Assembly (NCBI RefSeq): GCF_030384665.1
Contig: NC_083679.1
Location: 1,093,291-1,157,290 of the forward strand
Source: Lodderomyces elongisporus
Lineage: Eukaryota; Ascomycota; Pichiomycetes; Serinales; Debaryomycetaceae
Direction of reading: 5' to 3'
Length of the DNA: 64,000 bases
The position numbers and the translations under genes are program-made. Position 1 is the stretch's first letter, and each line of letters begins with the position of its first letter. Under the pieces are notes generated by a model. It was not told the origin of the DNA. It did no database searches and was given only the letters and a program-made list of their open reading frames with translations. Shown here piece by piece: positions 1-9,550 of the stretch.

Positions 1-1810
1 GTTTCAAATAGACTGCACCAGATTTTGTACACAATACTAAAGATCCATCGTTGGCAACGTCGATATCAGTAGCTATCATATCGTTCGAATGAGGTTTCCA
101 AACAGTTGAGTACTTTGTGTTTTTGATATCCAGGGTATTAGCAGTACCAATAAAACTGTTATTGCTATTGCCATTGTTATTGCTGTTACTGTTGTTGTTG
201 TTACTGTTGTTATTGTTGCTTATTGAAAAACTTAAAACTGAACCACCACTGAGCAAAAGCATTGTTGTGTCTGGACCACGAGTTACGACTTTGGTAACCA
301 CAGCTGCCATTGTTAGCTTACGAGGTTTGAAAATGTCAAAGTGATGGTCCTTGATAACTTTGATTTTTGGAAGCTTATAATGTTGGTAATTGTAATACAC
401 GTGTATATCATTCATCACAGTTACTACGCAAGTGCACAATTCTGATGTGCTCACCAACTTGATCTCATCGCGAAGAAAAGTGACTTTTGGTGTTGATTGG
501 ACCTCACCCTTCCAAGACTCGTTATTAAGCTTTATTTCAATATCCCCATGTGCACAAGAGATCCCCATTTGGCCCACATTCAAACCCCATGAAAATAACT
601 GGTTCTTCGACCATGCTACTGAATGTATTTTGGATACTGCAATACCCAAGATTTTTTCACCCAGCTTACGGAGTTCGCCACCTACAAGTACGGGTGATGA
701 TATAAAGTCATCGAGGTAACTTTTCACTTTCTTGGAGGAGTTAACTCCTAATTGGTTAAAACTGTTTAACCCCCACGTAAACACCTCATTGCTTGATGTC
801 AAAGCTAACGAATGGTTATTGGAAGTTGCAATCAGGACGACTCTTTTGTAAGAGCCATGTATATCGTTGAAAATATCCAATTTTTTAAATGTTGAGCAGT
901 TTTTTTCATTGCCTTGTCCTAATCTACCACGGGATCCGTGACCCGCTGTGAAAATTTCACCCTTTGTTGTTAAGACCATCGAGTGGTGTTTTGTAATGTT
1001 GATATCTTGGAAACAAGGTGTTTGCAAAAATGATTGCAAATTATTGGCGCCAATGTTATCGTAAACATCACTAAAAGATTCATGATTGTTGATTTTTGAT
1101 GGAATGATTCTATCCTTTGTATCTCCTGATCCAAGTTGATTGTTCAAGTTACTACCAAAGACGTATAAGTGATGCCTCTTGGTTGATTTTGTTTCGTTGA
1201 ACTTTTTGCTTACATGCTGTACATTTTCATCTTCATCTTCATCTACATCCTCTTCCTCATTTTCATTTTCATTTCCAAAATTATGTTCGCCATTAATCGT
1301 CTTACCAAATTTGTCAATGCGATTCATGTCCTTTTTGAAATAAAACTCATTATCTGCTCCGATATATAATGGATCAAATGATTTTATATCCATCAATTGT
1401 ATCGGAGTCAATCCACTTCTATCCTTGCATTTTAGCAATTCAATAAATGGTCCATTGGGCAAAAATAAATTTTGTAAGGTGACACCTTGTAGGTACTTTA
1501 CCAAGATTGTAAAGCATTGGACTCTTTTGTAGTGTATGATATAGTGCATACAATTCCATCCGTTCTCATAATCTAGTGACTGTAAAATATTCTTAAAGTT
1601 TGGATTTTTGACAAGTTTTTGCAAGTTGTCTGTTTCATTATATAAAATGGCGATGTGCAAGATGGTTCTGCCAAAGACATCTCTTTGGGCTAATTCATCT
1701 TTTGAAATTTTGTTTAGTTTAAGTTGATTCTTTTCTAAAGCTCCCTCATTCTTGCCCTGAATATTGTCCAGATTCTTGCCCTGGTCTCTGGCAGAACCAC
1801 CAGATGACAT
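1..1810 (-). CDS. Ankyrin/RCC1-repeat protein, IBtk-like (3' part cut by window edge)
   Basis: The frame is open for 603 codons from an ATG at 1810 and leaves the window at base 1 with no stop. Translated by eye, the N-terminus (about residues 40-110) has ankyrin-like repeats, including FGRTILHIAILYN and NGWNCMHYIIHYKR. An acidic linker (about 185-205) follows. Then come RCC1 blades: LYVFGSNLNNQLGSGD, IFTAGHGSRGRLGQGN, VFTWGLNSFNQLG and LFSWGLN. Ankyrin followed by RCC1 is the order seen in animal IBtk, where BTB domains come next; any BTB part would lie outside this window. An Asn-rich run lies near the edge (bases 165-225). In IBtk-like proteins the BTB domains can act as Cul3 adaptors, but that role here is only inferred. 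Confidence 0.75.
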   Translation of the reverse strand, partial: MSSGGSARDQGKNLDNIQGKNEGALEKNQLKLNKISKDELAQRDVFGRTILHIAILYNETDNLQKLVKNPNFKNILQSLDYENGWNCMHYIIHYKRVQCFTILVKYLQGVTLQNLFLPNGPFIELLKCKDRSGLTPIQLMDIKSFDPLYIGADNEFYFKKDMNRIDKFGKTINGEHNFGNENENEEEDVDEDEDENVQHVSKKFNETKSTKRHHLYVFGSNLNNQLGSGDTKDRIIPSKINNHESFSDVYDNIGANNLQSFLQTPCFQDINITKHHSMVLTTKGEIFTAGHGSRGRLGQGNEKNCSTFKKLDIFNDIHGSYKRVVLIATSNNHSLALTSSNEVFTWGLNSFNQLGVNSSKKVKSYLDDFISSPVLVGGELRKLGEKILGIAVSKIHSVAWSKNQLFSWGLNVGQMGISCAHGDIEIKLNNESWKGEVQSTPKVTFLRDEIKLVSTSELCTCVVTVMNDIHVYYNYQHYKLPKIKVIKDHHFDIFKPRKLTMAAVVTKVVTRGPDTTMLLLSGGSVLSFSISNNNNSNNNNSNSNNNGNSNNSFIGTANTLDIKNTKYSTVWKPHSNDMIATDIDVANDGSLVLCTKSGAVYLK

Positions 1811-3455
1811 TGTTGTTGCTGCTACAGCTGTATAATTAACACATGGGCCTGCTGCTGCTGCTGTTGCTGTGAAATCAGTTATGGGAAATATGATGGAAAC
1901 AAAAAAGTAAATGAGCAATAAGTTGACTTTAAAAAAGCTTTAGAATGGCCTGTAAAATAAAGGGAGCAAGCGGGATTGTGGAAAGAATCTATTTGATTAA
2001 AGGAATCGAAAGGAAAAGGAATTAATGGGAAAGGAAGGCAAGAAAAAAGTAGCTATAATTAAAGAATTCAGATGAGAGAAAACGAATAATCTACAACGGT
2101 GCGCGCAAAGTATACACACGCAGAAACACACACACATGGATACGCACGCATACTCATGGTTTAGTTGGTGGCACCGCGTGGGAGCTCTTTTCAAATATTT
2201 TCTTTTTTTTTTTTTCTGTCCTGCTCTTTAATGTTATGAAAGACAAAAATTGAAACGTGGGTTTCAACGGTTCGTACGGTTCATACCGTTCGCGATCCTC
2301 CCCTCTACCTCTCTTCTGACCCCCCCTCTCTTTTCTTTATGATAGTTGACTTTATGTAAAGACAGATTTTGCTCAATCTTTTGATATCAGCTATTTATGA
2401 GTTGTAAAAGGTATAGGATCGAGAGTAAATAAGTTAGGTTCATAGCCCAAAAAAAACTACAAGTACTTTCACCTCTGACTGAGTGTGACTAAAAAACTAA
2501 CCACCACTGCGAAATTTTTAAAAAAAAAACACAAATAATCAGCACATTATCATCAGACGAAGCTCTCGGTCTAAGGTTTTTTTCTTCCTTTTCTTCAACT
2601 TCTTTAGCATATAAGTCGATAACAGGTCTCTTTCCTATATTTGCTCAGAATGAAAGAATATATTTCCAGGTAAAAGAGTACTGAAAAAGAGAAAGAAGAA
2701 GTGGAAGTGAAAAGCGCCGCATCTACTGCGGCTTAAGTTTCGGCTAAAGTGCAACCCTTGACTTGACTTGACTTGACTGTCTTTTCTTTTCTTTTTTTTT
2801 CCTCTCTTTTTTTTTCCCCTTTAAAGGTTTATGAGTCTATACTTGAGTGTGTGTTCCTTTGTTCCGAACCCACAAATACATTTTGTATTCTCTCTCTCTT
2901 ACATATATATATATATATAATTATTTATTGCTCTTGTAACTCTTTATGTACCAATTTCTTAGTCTTAATCTGCGTTACCCCAAACTTTCTCACTTTTTCT
3001 GTCGGTTACGAAACAAAACTCACACAGCTTGAAGCTGTAGGAACACTTTCACATAGCTTCATATACCTATCACAACACCATCTGGAACAAATCAAACATA
3101 TATCCTCCAACTGACTGGTGCAAAAGTTCCCTGAATCTTTTATCCATCAGCCATTCTGTCATTCCATTTGTAGCGTTCTTTTACCGATTTCGGAATTTTT
3201 GCAAACCGTAAGCATTGTCGTTTAAAAGTTACTTTTTTTTTTATTCACATTTCCAAACAGACTTGCATACATACTGCAGAGTAGTATCTGGACAAGGACA
3301 AAGATAAAGACAAAGACAGAGACAGAAATAAATAAAACATTTTCACAATCTACGAGAATACTGCCATCTAATACCTGAGTCAAAACTTTCTGCGTCCAAC
3401 AAATCGCTTCAAGAATATAGTTTTATTTATATATATCGCTTTCCCCCGTTTGACA
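1811..3455. other. Divergent intergenic region (IBtk-like gene / PXMP4-like gene)
   Basis: These 1.6 kb separate two divergently transcribed genes. They hold poly(A)/poly(T) runs, a CTGCTG run near 1850, a TATATATATATA stretch around 2905-2918 and pyrimidine-rich tracts. Short open frames here are simple-sequence driven and look non-coding. No RNA gene was recognised. Confidence 0.5.
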
Positions 3456-4142
3456 ATGACAATTCTTACAAACCCATTATATCGTCCACTTTTCGAGATA
3501 TTGAGATCCGCAAGGAATGGTATAGTATACGGTGGTAAGCTAAGGTTCTCGCATGCTTTGGTGATAAATCTTTTATACAAGTCTGGTCCACTACTACCAC
3601 GATTGCGCTCAGTAATCGAAGCAACAAAAGATCATGCCGAAGTGTTGGCTGCTTTTGCAATCATTTACAAATTGGCCGTGAATGTGTTAAAGAGTGACGC
3701 ATTTTTGGGTCCAAAAAACTTGTCCTTGTGCAAGTTTGTTGCGGGATGTTTTGGTTCGTGGATCGTGTATTCGGGTCATTTCAACTTGTTCCATGGTGGA
3801 ATCACACACCAAATCACCTTGTACTGTTTTTCCAGAGTGATGTTGGCATTGGGCAAGATTTTGTTAGACAAGTACCTTGCGTGTGCTCAACCAACATTTA
3901 TGAACTATCAAGGTGATTCCATACAGTATAGGGATTTGAACAACCATCAACAAAAAAAGTTGAAGAATATGATCTACAATAAACTGTGGAAATATTTTGC
4001 CATCTTGACCTGGGGTTTGGTGATGTTCATCTACGACTACCAACCACAATACTTACAGAGCTCGTTGCGCCATTCAATGACGTATATCTACGATGTGGAG
4101 ATGGATACGTGGAACACATGGAAAGAGTTTTTGGGAATATAA
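3456..4142 (+). CDS. Peroxisomal membrane protein 4 (PXMP4/PMP24) homologue
   Basis: The 228-residue protein belongs to the Tim17/Tim22/Tim23/PMP24 group and closely resembles animal PXMP4. Matching blocks are ARNGIVYGGKLRFSHALV near the N-terminus (family RNGxVYGxKxRxxHALV), HQITLYCFSRVMLAL in the middle, and WGLVMFIYDY followed by SLRHSMTYIYD near the C-terminus. Several hydrophobic segments agree with an integral membrane protein of the peroxisome. The start is the ATG at 3456; the frame also opens at a TTG six bases upstream, which is unlikely to be used. S. cerevisiae lacks this gene as far as I recall, while filamentous fungi and many yeasts keep it. The molecular function of the family is not well defined. 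Confidence 0.85.
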   Translation: MTILTNPLYRPLFEILRSARNGIVYGGKLRFSHALVINLLYKSGPLLPRLRSVIEATKDHAEVLAAFAIIYKLAVNVLKSDAFLGPKNLSLCKFVAGCFGSWIVYSGHFNLFHGGITHQITLYCFSRVMLALGKILLDKYLACAQPTFMNYQGDSIQYRDLNNHQQKKLKNMIYNKLWKYFAILTWGLVMFIYDYQPQYLQSSLRHSMTYIYDVEMDTWNTWKEFLGI

Positions 4143-4345
4143 TATCGGCAAAGTTTAGAGATGGGCACTTGTAGCGCGGCATACGGGGTAGGTGGTTTAG
4201 AATGGAGGAAAGAATGGATTCAACTGAGAAAACTTGAGAAATAAAGCAGCAAAATGGAATATATCGTATGTAAAGGATGAGCATAGAAGTAGAAATGATA
4301 TGGGTCGATTATCTTAGATAGATGTTGTATGCTTTGTTTAGTTAC

Positions 4346-4410
4346 GTGACGTGACGTGACGTGAAGTGAAGTGAAGTGAAGTGAAGTGAAGCGAAGTGAC
4401 GTGACGTGAC
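4346..4410. repeat. Pentamer array GTGAC/GTGAA, 13 units
   Basis: Thirteen 5-bp units run without interruption: GTGAC three times, GTGAA six times, GCGAA once, then GTGAC three times. The two GTGAC blocks flank the GTGAA block almost symmetrically. The GTGAC blocks create repeated TGACGTGA, which resembles bZIP (CRE/ATF-type) sites. It lies 3' of the PXMP4-like gene and about 0.9 kb upstream of PDI1. Confidence 0.9.
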
Positions 4411-4796
4411 GTTTGGATTCGTTTCGTGTATGTTTTTATTTTTTTCAATTTTTATCTATTTACACATTTTCATTTTGCTAGTAAACACATGTGTTGGTAG
4501 ATCCGACATTAAAGACTGTTCTATAATTATATATTTGTAGAAGTATATATTTTCAGTAGTATTGTGTAGAGCATGGGAGCATGCCCCCACAATTTCTCTC
4601 CGCTATTCATCTGACGTGTCGCAGATCTCGGATAGTAGCAGATCATATCAATTGTCCGAAAATATTTATATGCGTCACTCAACTTTTTCTTGACAACTAC
4701 TAGCTATTTGATTGCCACCTTGCAATAATGCAGATGCTACCACATGATTACGTGTACACGGTAGCGAAACTAACACATACAAGAGAAATAAAATAA

Positions 4797-4803
4797 CAGC
4801 GTG
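4797..4803 (+). promoter_or_regulatory. Candidate UPRE core (CAGCGTG) upstream of PDI1
   Basis: CAGCGTG occurs about 515 bp before the PDI1 start. It matches the core Hac1 site (CANCNTG) of yeast unfolded-protein-response elements, and PDI1 is a classical target of that response. A 7-mer can occur by chance, so this is only a candidate. Confidence 0.35.
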
Positions 4804-5317
4804 TTCAGTTTTTGGTTATGAGTGCACACACACACACACAATAGTACTTATTACAATTCTATTACGCGACAATTTTGCATTCGCACCTGCTAATGCAGAC
4901 TCTAACGCAATCGCAATGGCACTCGCCCTCGTGCTTGTGTCTGTGCTCGTACCCGTGCCCGCGCCAGTACACGTCGTGTTCCTCCCTCCCTTCTTGAGGG
5001 CGTGGGTGCAAGGCAGTCCCGATTCGCTTATAGACCGCTTGAAAAAAAACGAAAAATAGTATTTTTGAACACCGAATTTTCCAGAATACTGCCGTGAACA
5101 TTTTCTTTTTTTTCCGTCTATTAATCAGTTTACTAATCAACCAAGCCCAACTTTATTCCTTGAAAAAGAGTTCATTCACCATTTTCCACACATACTTATT
5201 TTCTTTTCTTTTCTTTTTTTTTTTGTTCTTACAGTATACAACTTTTGTCAATTTCTTTAAATAAAGAAGCTTCATTAGTTAATTCATCCATATAATAACT
5301 ACTAAATACAGATCAAA

Positions 5318-6961
5318 ATGCAATTCTGGAAATACTCTACAAAGGTGCTCGCCACTCTTTTGGCTGTTGTCTCAGTCTCACAAGCAGGTGGCCCAGCTGA
5401 TGGTGATGCAGTTGCCGACCCAAACAGTGCCGTTGTGAAATTGACTTCGGATAATTTCGCTTCTTTCCTCGAGGAGAACCCCTTGGTGTTGACTGAGTTT
5501 TTCGCTCCATGGTGTGGATACTGTAAGATGTTGGGACCTGAATTCTCCAAGGCTGCCGACTCACTTAACGAATCACACCCAAAGATCAAATTGGCCCAAG
5601 TTGACTGTACCCAGGATGAGGAATTGTGTATGGAGTTTGGAATTAGAGGATACCCAACATTGAAGATCATCAGAGATGGTGACTCTAAGCAAGCTGAAGA
5701 CTACCAAGGTCCAAGAGAAGCTAGTGGTATTGCTGAACATATGATCAAACAATCCTTGCCTGCTGTTCAAATCCCAGAAACATGGGAAGATTTGGAGAAA
5801 TTGATTGAAGAGCAAACCAAGCCATTTGTCTTGCAAGTTAACTCAGCCACAGATGACATTTTCCAAAAAGTGGCCAATGTCAAGAGAAAAGATTTCTCAT
5901 TTATCAACGTTGGCAAGGACTTTATTAAGCAATTGGGTACAAAATTGAACAAGGATTTGAAGAAAGCATCATACTTGGTTGTCCATCCAAAGCAACTTGC
6001 TGATGCTATTGGCTTTGACGGTAAAAAGGCTGATGTCGAGAGCTTGACCAAATGGATCGATGTTGAGACATTACCATACTTTGGTGAGATGGACAGAGAC
6101 ACATATATGTCATACATGACCTCACCATTGCCACTTGCGTACTACTTTTACAAGACCGCAGAGCAAAGAGAAGCTGTTGCCGATGATTTGGCCAAATTAG
6201 GAAAGCAATACAGAGGTAAGATCAACATTGTTGGTTTAGACGCCAACTTGTATGGAAGACACGCCGAGGCAATCAATATGGACCCAGAAGTTGTTCCATT
6301 ATTTGCCATTCAACTCATTGAAGACAATAAGAAGTATGGTATTAACCAAAAAGAGTACCCTGAAGGTCCATCTGTTAAAGTCATTGAGAAGTTCGTCAAG
6401 GACTACTTTGATGGCAAATTGAAGCCAATTGTCAAATCTGAGGAGTTACCTACTGCAGAGGAAATTGCTGCTAACCCAGTGGTGAAGTTGGTTGGACACA
6501 ACTACAATGATATCTTGAACAATAGTGAAAAGGATATCTTTGTCAAGTATTATGCTCCATGGTGTGGGCACTGTAAGAAGTTGGCACCTACTTGGGAAGA
6601 GTTGGCTGAAATTTTTGGTTCTAATAAGGGCGAGACAGGTGTTATTATTGCTGATATTGACCACACTGCAAATGATGTTGATGTGCCATTTGAGATTCAA
6701 GGATACCCAACCTTATTGTTGTTCCCAGCTAATGGTGAGATTGACGAAAAGACCGGATTGAGAAAGCCAGTTGTGTTTGAAGGCCAAAGAGAATTGGATT
6801 CGTTGATTGATTTCGTTAAAGAGAATGGTGCATTAAAGGTTGACGGTACTGAATTACAAGCTAAATTGAAAGAAGCTAGGGAAGCTGCTGAAGAAGCTGC
6901 TGGAGATGCCAAGGATGAAGTTGAAGAAGCTGCTGAGAAAGTTGAGCACGATGAATTGTAA
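5318..6961 (+). CDS. PDI1: Protein disulfide isomerase
   Basis: The 547-residue protein forms, isomerises and reduces disulfides in the ER lumen. A signal peptide spans about 1-23 (KVLATLLAVVSVSQA). Catalytic thioredoxin domain a has the active site CGYC at 66-69. Two non-catalytic b-type domains follow, then domain a' with CGHC at 416-419. After an Ala/Glu-rich acidic tail the protein ends in HDEL, the ER retrieval signal. Order and length match fungal PDI. The first active site has Tyr where the S. cerevisiae protein has His, so the two sites may differ in redox potential. The start ATG follows an A-rich leader (gatcaaaATG), typical of a strongly expressed yeast gene. Confidence 0.97.
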   Translation: MQFWKYSTKVLATLLAVVSVSQAGGPADGDAVADPNSAVVKLTSDNFASFLEENPLVLTEFFAPWCGYCKMLGPEFSKAADSLNESHPKIKLAQVDCTQDEELCMEFGIRGYPTLKIIRDGDSKQAEDYQGPREASGIAEHMIKQSLPAVQIPETWEDLEKLIEEQTKPFVLQVNSATDDIFQKVANVKRKDFSFINVGKDFIKQLGTKLNKDLKKASYLVVHPKQLADAIGFDGKKADVESLTKWIDVETLPYFGEMDRDTYMSYMTSPLPLAYYFYKTAEQREAVADDLAKLGKQYRGKINIVGLDANLYGRHAEAINMDPEVVPLFAIQLIEDNKKYGINQKEYPEGPSVKVIEKFVKDYFDGKLKPIVKSEELPTAEEIAANPVVKLVGHNYNDILNNSEKDIFVKYYAPWCGHCKKLAPTWEELAEIFGSNKGETGVIIADIDHTANDVDVPFEIQGYPTLLLFPANGEIDEKTGLRKPVVFEGQRELDSLIDFVKENGALKVDGTELQAKLKEAREAAEEAAGDAKDEVEEAAEKVEHDEL

Positions 6962-7207
6962 GTGAGTTACTAAGGAAAGTACTTTTTAAACACAGAGAGG
7001 AGCAAAAATGTAAAGAAGGTTAGATGCAAATCAAAGTTTATAATATTTTTTATATAAAGAATTTGTTTATCTTTATAAAGAAACGAAAAAAAAAAAGATT
7101 GAAACTGAAAAATGAAATTTAAACGAAAATGAAATTTAAAAAGACCCTCTTCCATTTGTAATCACTCTATAAATTTTATTATGGCCTTATTTCTCAATCA
7201 CCGAGCT

Positions 7208-9550
7208 CTAGATATTCCCTTTAGTTTTAGCTTTTTCGTCACACCCCCAAATTTTGACTAGTTTGTCGTCGCCAACACTTCCCCATAGTTTACCGTAATC
7301 TATATTTTTAGTGTAAACACCTCTCAAGTTCCAATCGACGGCATTGCACAAGTCTACGTGGGCTTTGATTCTTGTTATGAGTTGGCCCGTGTGTAATTTC
7401 CAAAAGTAGACAAACCCGTCATCGCTTCCACTCAACACCAATTCCTCTTCACCGGTTTCTTCATTCAAGTAGCCAAATGAGGAGCGAACAATGTATGAGC
7501 TTTGACTATGGCCAATATACTTGCGATATAATATTGGTGGTTTGTAATTGTATAGTGGCGAGATATCCCATATTTGCAACTCATCTGGTGCAGAGCTAAC
7601 AAGCACGTATTTGCCATTTTGCGAGACCGAGCATGAGGTTAAGCGGCCCTTCAAGTTGATCTCGGCGAGCTTTCTTGTGGTTGATTCTTCATTGAATTGG
7701 TCGGGGATGCTAAAGAAATGTAATTGTTGGTCATTATTTGCTGTTATAAGGATGCGTCCATCGGGTGTAACTGCAAGATCATTAATTCTGTAAAATGGGT
7801 TTTCATTGGCAATTGCATTGTCTCCATTGGTTAGATTGGCACGAGAGGTTGATGAAGATGTTGCTCCTGTTCCTGCTCCTGCTGCTCCTCCTGTTGCTGC
7901 TGAAGTTGTTTCATCTATACTCTTCATCGACACATCATCGTCTCCTGAAGGTGGTGCATCTCCCAACCCTCTGGTTCTTCCTGATAATGTACTTCCCTTT
8001 GATGGATCCAATTCTATATCTTCATCGTGTGGGAATGTTGATGTCCAATCATGGTGGTTTCTGAAATTAAACGGCTCGTTATCTTCATCGATGTTGGAAT
8101 AAAAATCGAAGATTTCTCTACCGTGGCAATCGAAAATCTTCAACACTTTATCAGGCGAGCCTATAATAAACTGAGGTGTTTTTATTGTGGTAGTAGAGGA
8201 AGAAGCAGCAGCATCAGCAGCAGCAGCAGCAGAATCTGAAAGTGTTACTTCTTTGATGTGAGGAAGAAACTCACATGACCAAGTCTTTATATCCTGTCCC
8301 AATGTGAAGCAAGTCACAAGTTTTATTTCCAGCAGAAGAGATTGCGCTTCACTTCTAGTAATTCTTTTTTTGTGGATATCACCAATTTGCCATACTCTAA
8401 CCACGGTATCGAGACAGCAGCTGACAATGTATTGTTCATTGGGGTCCCAGCAACAGTAGATGACTGCTTTGGTTTTCCCGCTAGATGGTTTTGCTGAAAG
8501 TGTGCTAAATGCTGTTTCATCTGCTGCATTAGTTGGTTCCAAAGCCTTGATTAATCTAAACTTGTCATGGACATCGTATAGCATCATTCTGCCATCCAAT
8601 GAGCCTGTGACTAGAAATTTGCCCAGTGGCGAGAATTTCAAAAACCAAACTTCATCCAAATGGTGGGTTAGGGTATGGAGAAGTTTTGTTACATTGAAGT
8701 TGTGGAACTGGAATGGATCTGACTCGGTGGATGAGGTTGTTGTTGTTGTTGTTATTATATTGTTTGTGCTGTTGTTACTATTATTATTACTATTACTATT
8801 ATTTCTTCTTCTTCCTTTGCGTTCTTGTTTGCTTCTTGGTGGGAGGTATAGTGGTACTTGTGATTGTTTGTATTTGACTGCATAGTCAATTAATTGCGAG
8901 AGTGCAGGTACGTTTGTTATAGAGTTGAAGATGATTGGAGATAATATGAATAGTTTTTGAAAAATAACATCCTGAGCTCGGTGTATATCGTCTTCCAAAG
9001 GTGCAATATTGAAAAAGTATTCGTCCATGTCAATGTTTTTGTTTAATAGCAATTTGGACTCTTGTTCAAATGTCAAGTTTTGGAGTATAGAGTGGTCAAA
9101 CAAGTCGTAAATGCTTTCTTCGCCATATTCCTCTTTTGTGTCAATTGATTCAATCAACGGTAGTAATTGGTTTGATATATATTTCAATTCATCGACTTTG
9201 TTTCTATTTTGGTAGAAATTGAATCTTCTAATCATATACAATACTAGGGATATAACCAGTTTGTTTTTGGTTCCTTGATAGTTTGTCAACTTGATAAAGT
9301 CGTTGGTGGCTTTAAAGTTACTTTCATCTTGGGTTTCTTCAAGACATTTTAGTAAATATTGATCGATTGTTTGGTAGTTGTGTGTACGTAAAGCGTGATG
9401 GAACCAATTGAGTAGTGTTGGGATTTCTTGTGCTTGTTGTTTTTGAATTTTTGCCGTATACTCTTGAAGGAGGTTGTTTGCTATTTGGGAGTAGCCTAAA
9501 CTTCGCAAAGCTTTAACAATGACGTGTGTTTGAAAATCTTCTGAAACCAT
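7208..9550 (-). CDS. GID7: GID complex subunit 7 (CTLH/WD40, WDR26-type)
   Basis: The 780-residue protein begins with a LisH-like helix pair (FQTHVIVKALRSLGYSQIANNLLQEY) and a CTLH-type helical region containing LLNWFHHALRTHNYQTIDQYLL. An Asn/Thr-rich linker covers about residues 247-275. A WD40 propeller runs from about residue 287 to the end, with repeats such as GKFLVTGSLDGRMMLYDV and LVLSGSDDGFVYFWKL. This is the architecture of Gid7/WDR26, a subunit of the GID/CTLH ubiquitin ligase that marks gluconeogenic enzymes for degradation when glucose returns. Poly-Ala and Ser/Thr inserts lengthen the propeller loops. It is convergent with PDI1, with about 250 bp between the stops. Confidence 0.87.
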   Translation of the reverse strand: MVSEDFQTHVIVKALRSLGYSQIANNLLQEYTAKIQKQQAQEIPTLLNWFHHALRTHNYQTIDQYLLKCLEETQDESNFKATNDFIKLTNYQGTKNKLVISLVLYMIRRFNFYQNRNKVDELKYISNQLLPLIESIDTKEEYGEESIYDLFDHSILQNLTFEQESKLLLNKNIDMDEYFFNIAPLEDDIHRAQDVIFQKLFILSPIIFNSITNVPALSQLIDYAVKYKQSQVPLYLPPRSKQERKGRRRNNSNSNNNSNNSTNNIITTTTTTSSTESDPFQFHNFNVTKLLHTLTHHLDEVWFLKFSPLGKFLVTGSLDGRMMLYDVHDKFRLIKALEPTNAADETAFSTLSAKPSSGKTKAVIYCCWDPNEQYIVSCCLDTVVRVWQIGDIHKKRITRSEAQSLLLEIKLVTCFTLGQDIKTWSCEFLPHIKEVTLSDSAAAAADAAASSSTTTIKTPQFIIGSPDKVLKIFDCHGREIFDFYSNIDEDNEPFNFRNHHDWTSTFPHDEDIELDPSKGSTLSGRTRGLGDAPPSGDDDVSMKSIDETTSAATGGAAGAGTGATSSSTSRANLTNGDNAIANENPFYRINDLAVTPDGRILITANNDQQLHFFSIPDQFNEESTTRKLAEINLKGRLTSCSVSQNGKYVLVSSAPDELQIWDISPLYNYKPPILYRKYIGHSQSSYIVRSSFGYLNEETGEEELVLSGSDDGFVYFWKLHTGQLITRIKAHVDLCNAVDWNLRGVYTKNIDYGKLWGSVGDDKLVKIWGCDEKAKTKGNI

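Larger units (their letters stand above)
4143..5317. other. Intergenic region, PDI1 upstream
   Basis: These 1.2 kb hold a pentamer array (4346-4410), a (CA)8 run at 4825-4840, a locally GC-rich patch (about 4880-5040) and T-rich tracts just upstream of PDI1. A minus-strand frame across 4862-5140 is Arg/Cys/His-rich and looks non-coding. Confidence 0.5.

Noticed and set aside
2773..3114. 113-codon frame upstream of the PXMP4-like gene
   Set aside because: Composition follows T-rich and TATATA simple sequence; it is better explained as promoter DNA.
4862..5140. 92-codon minus-strand frame upstream of PDI1
   Set aside because: Cys/His/Arg-rich content reflects the GC-rich patch; no conserved domain is visible.
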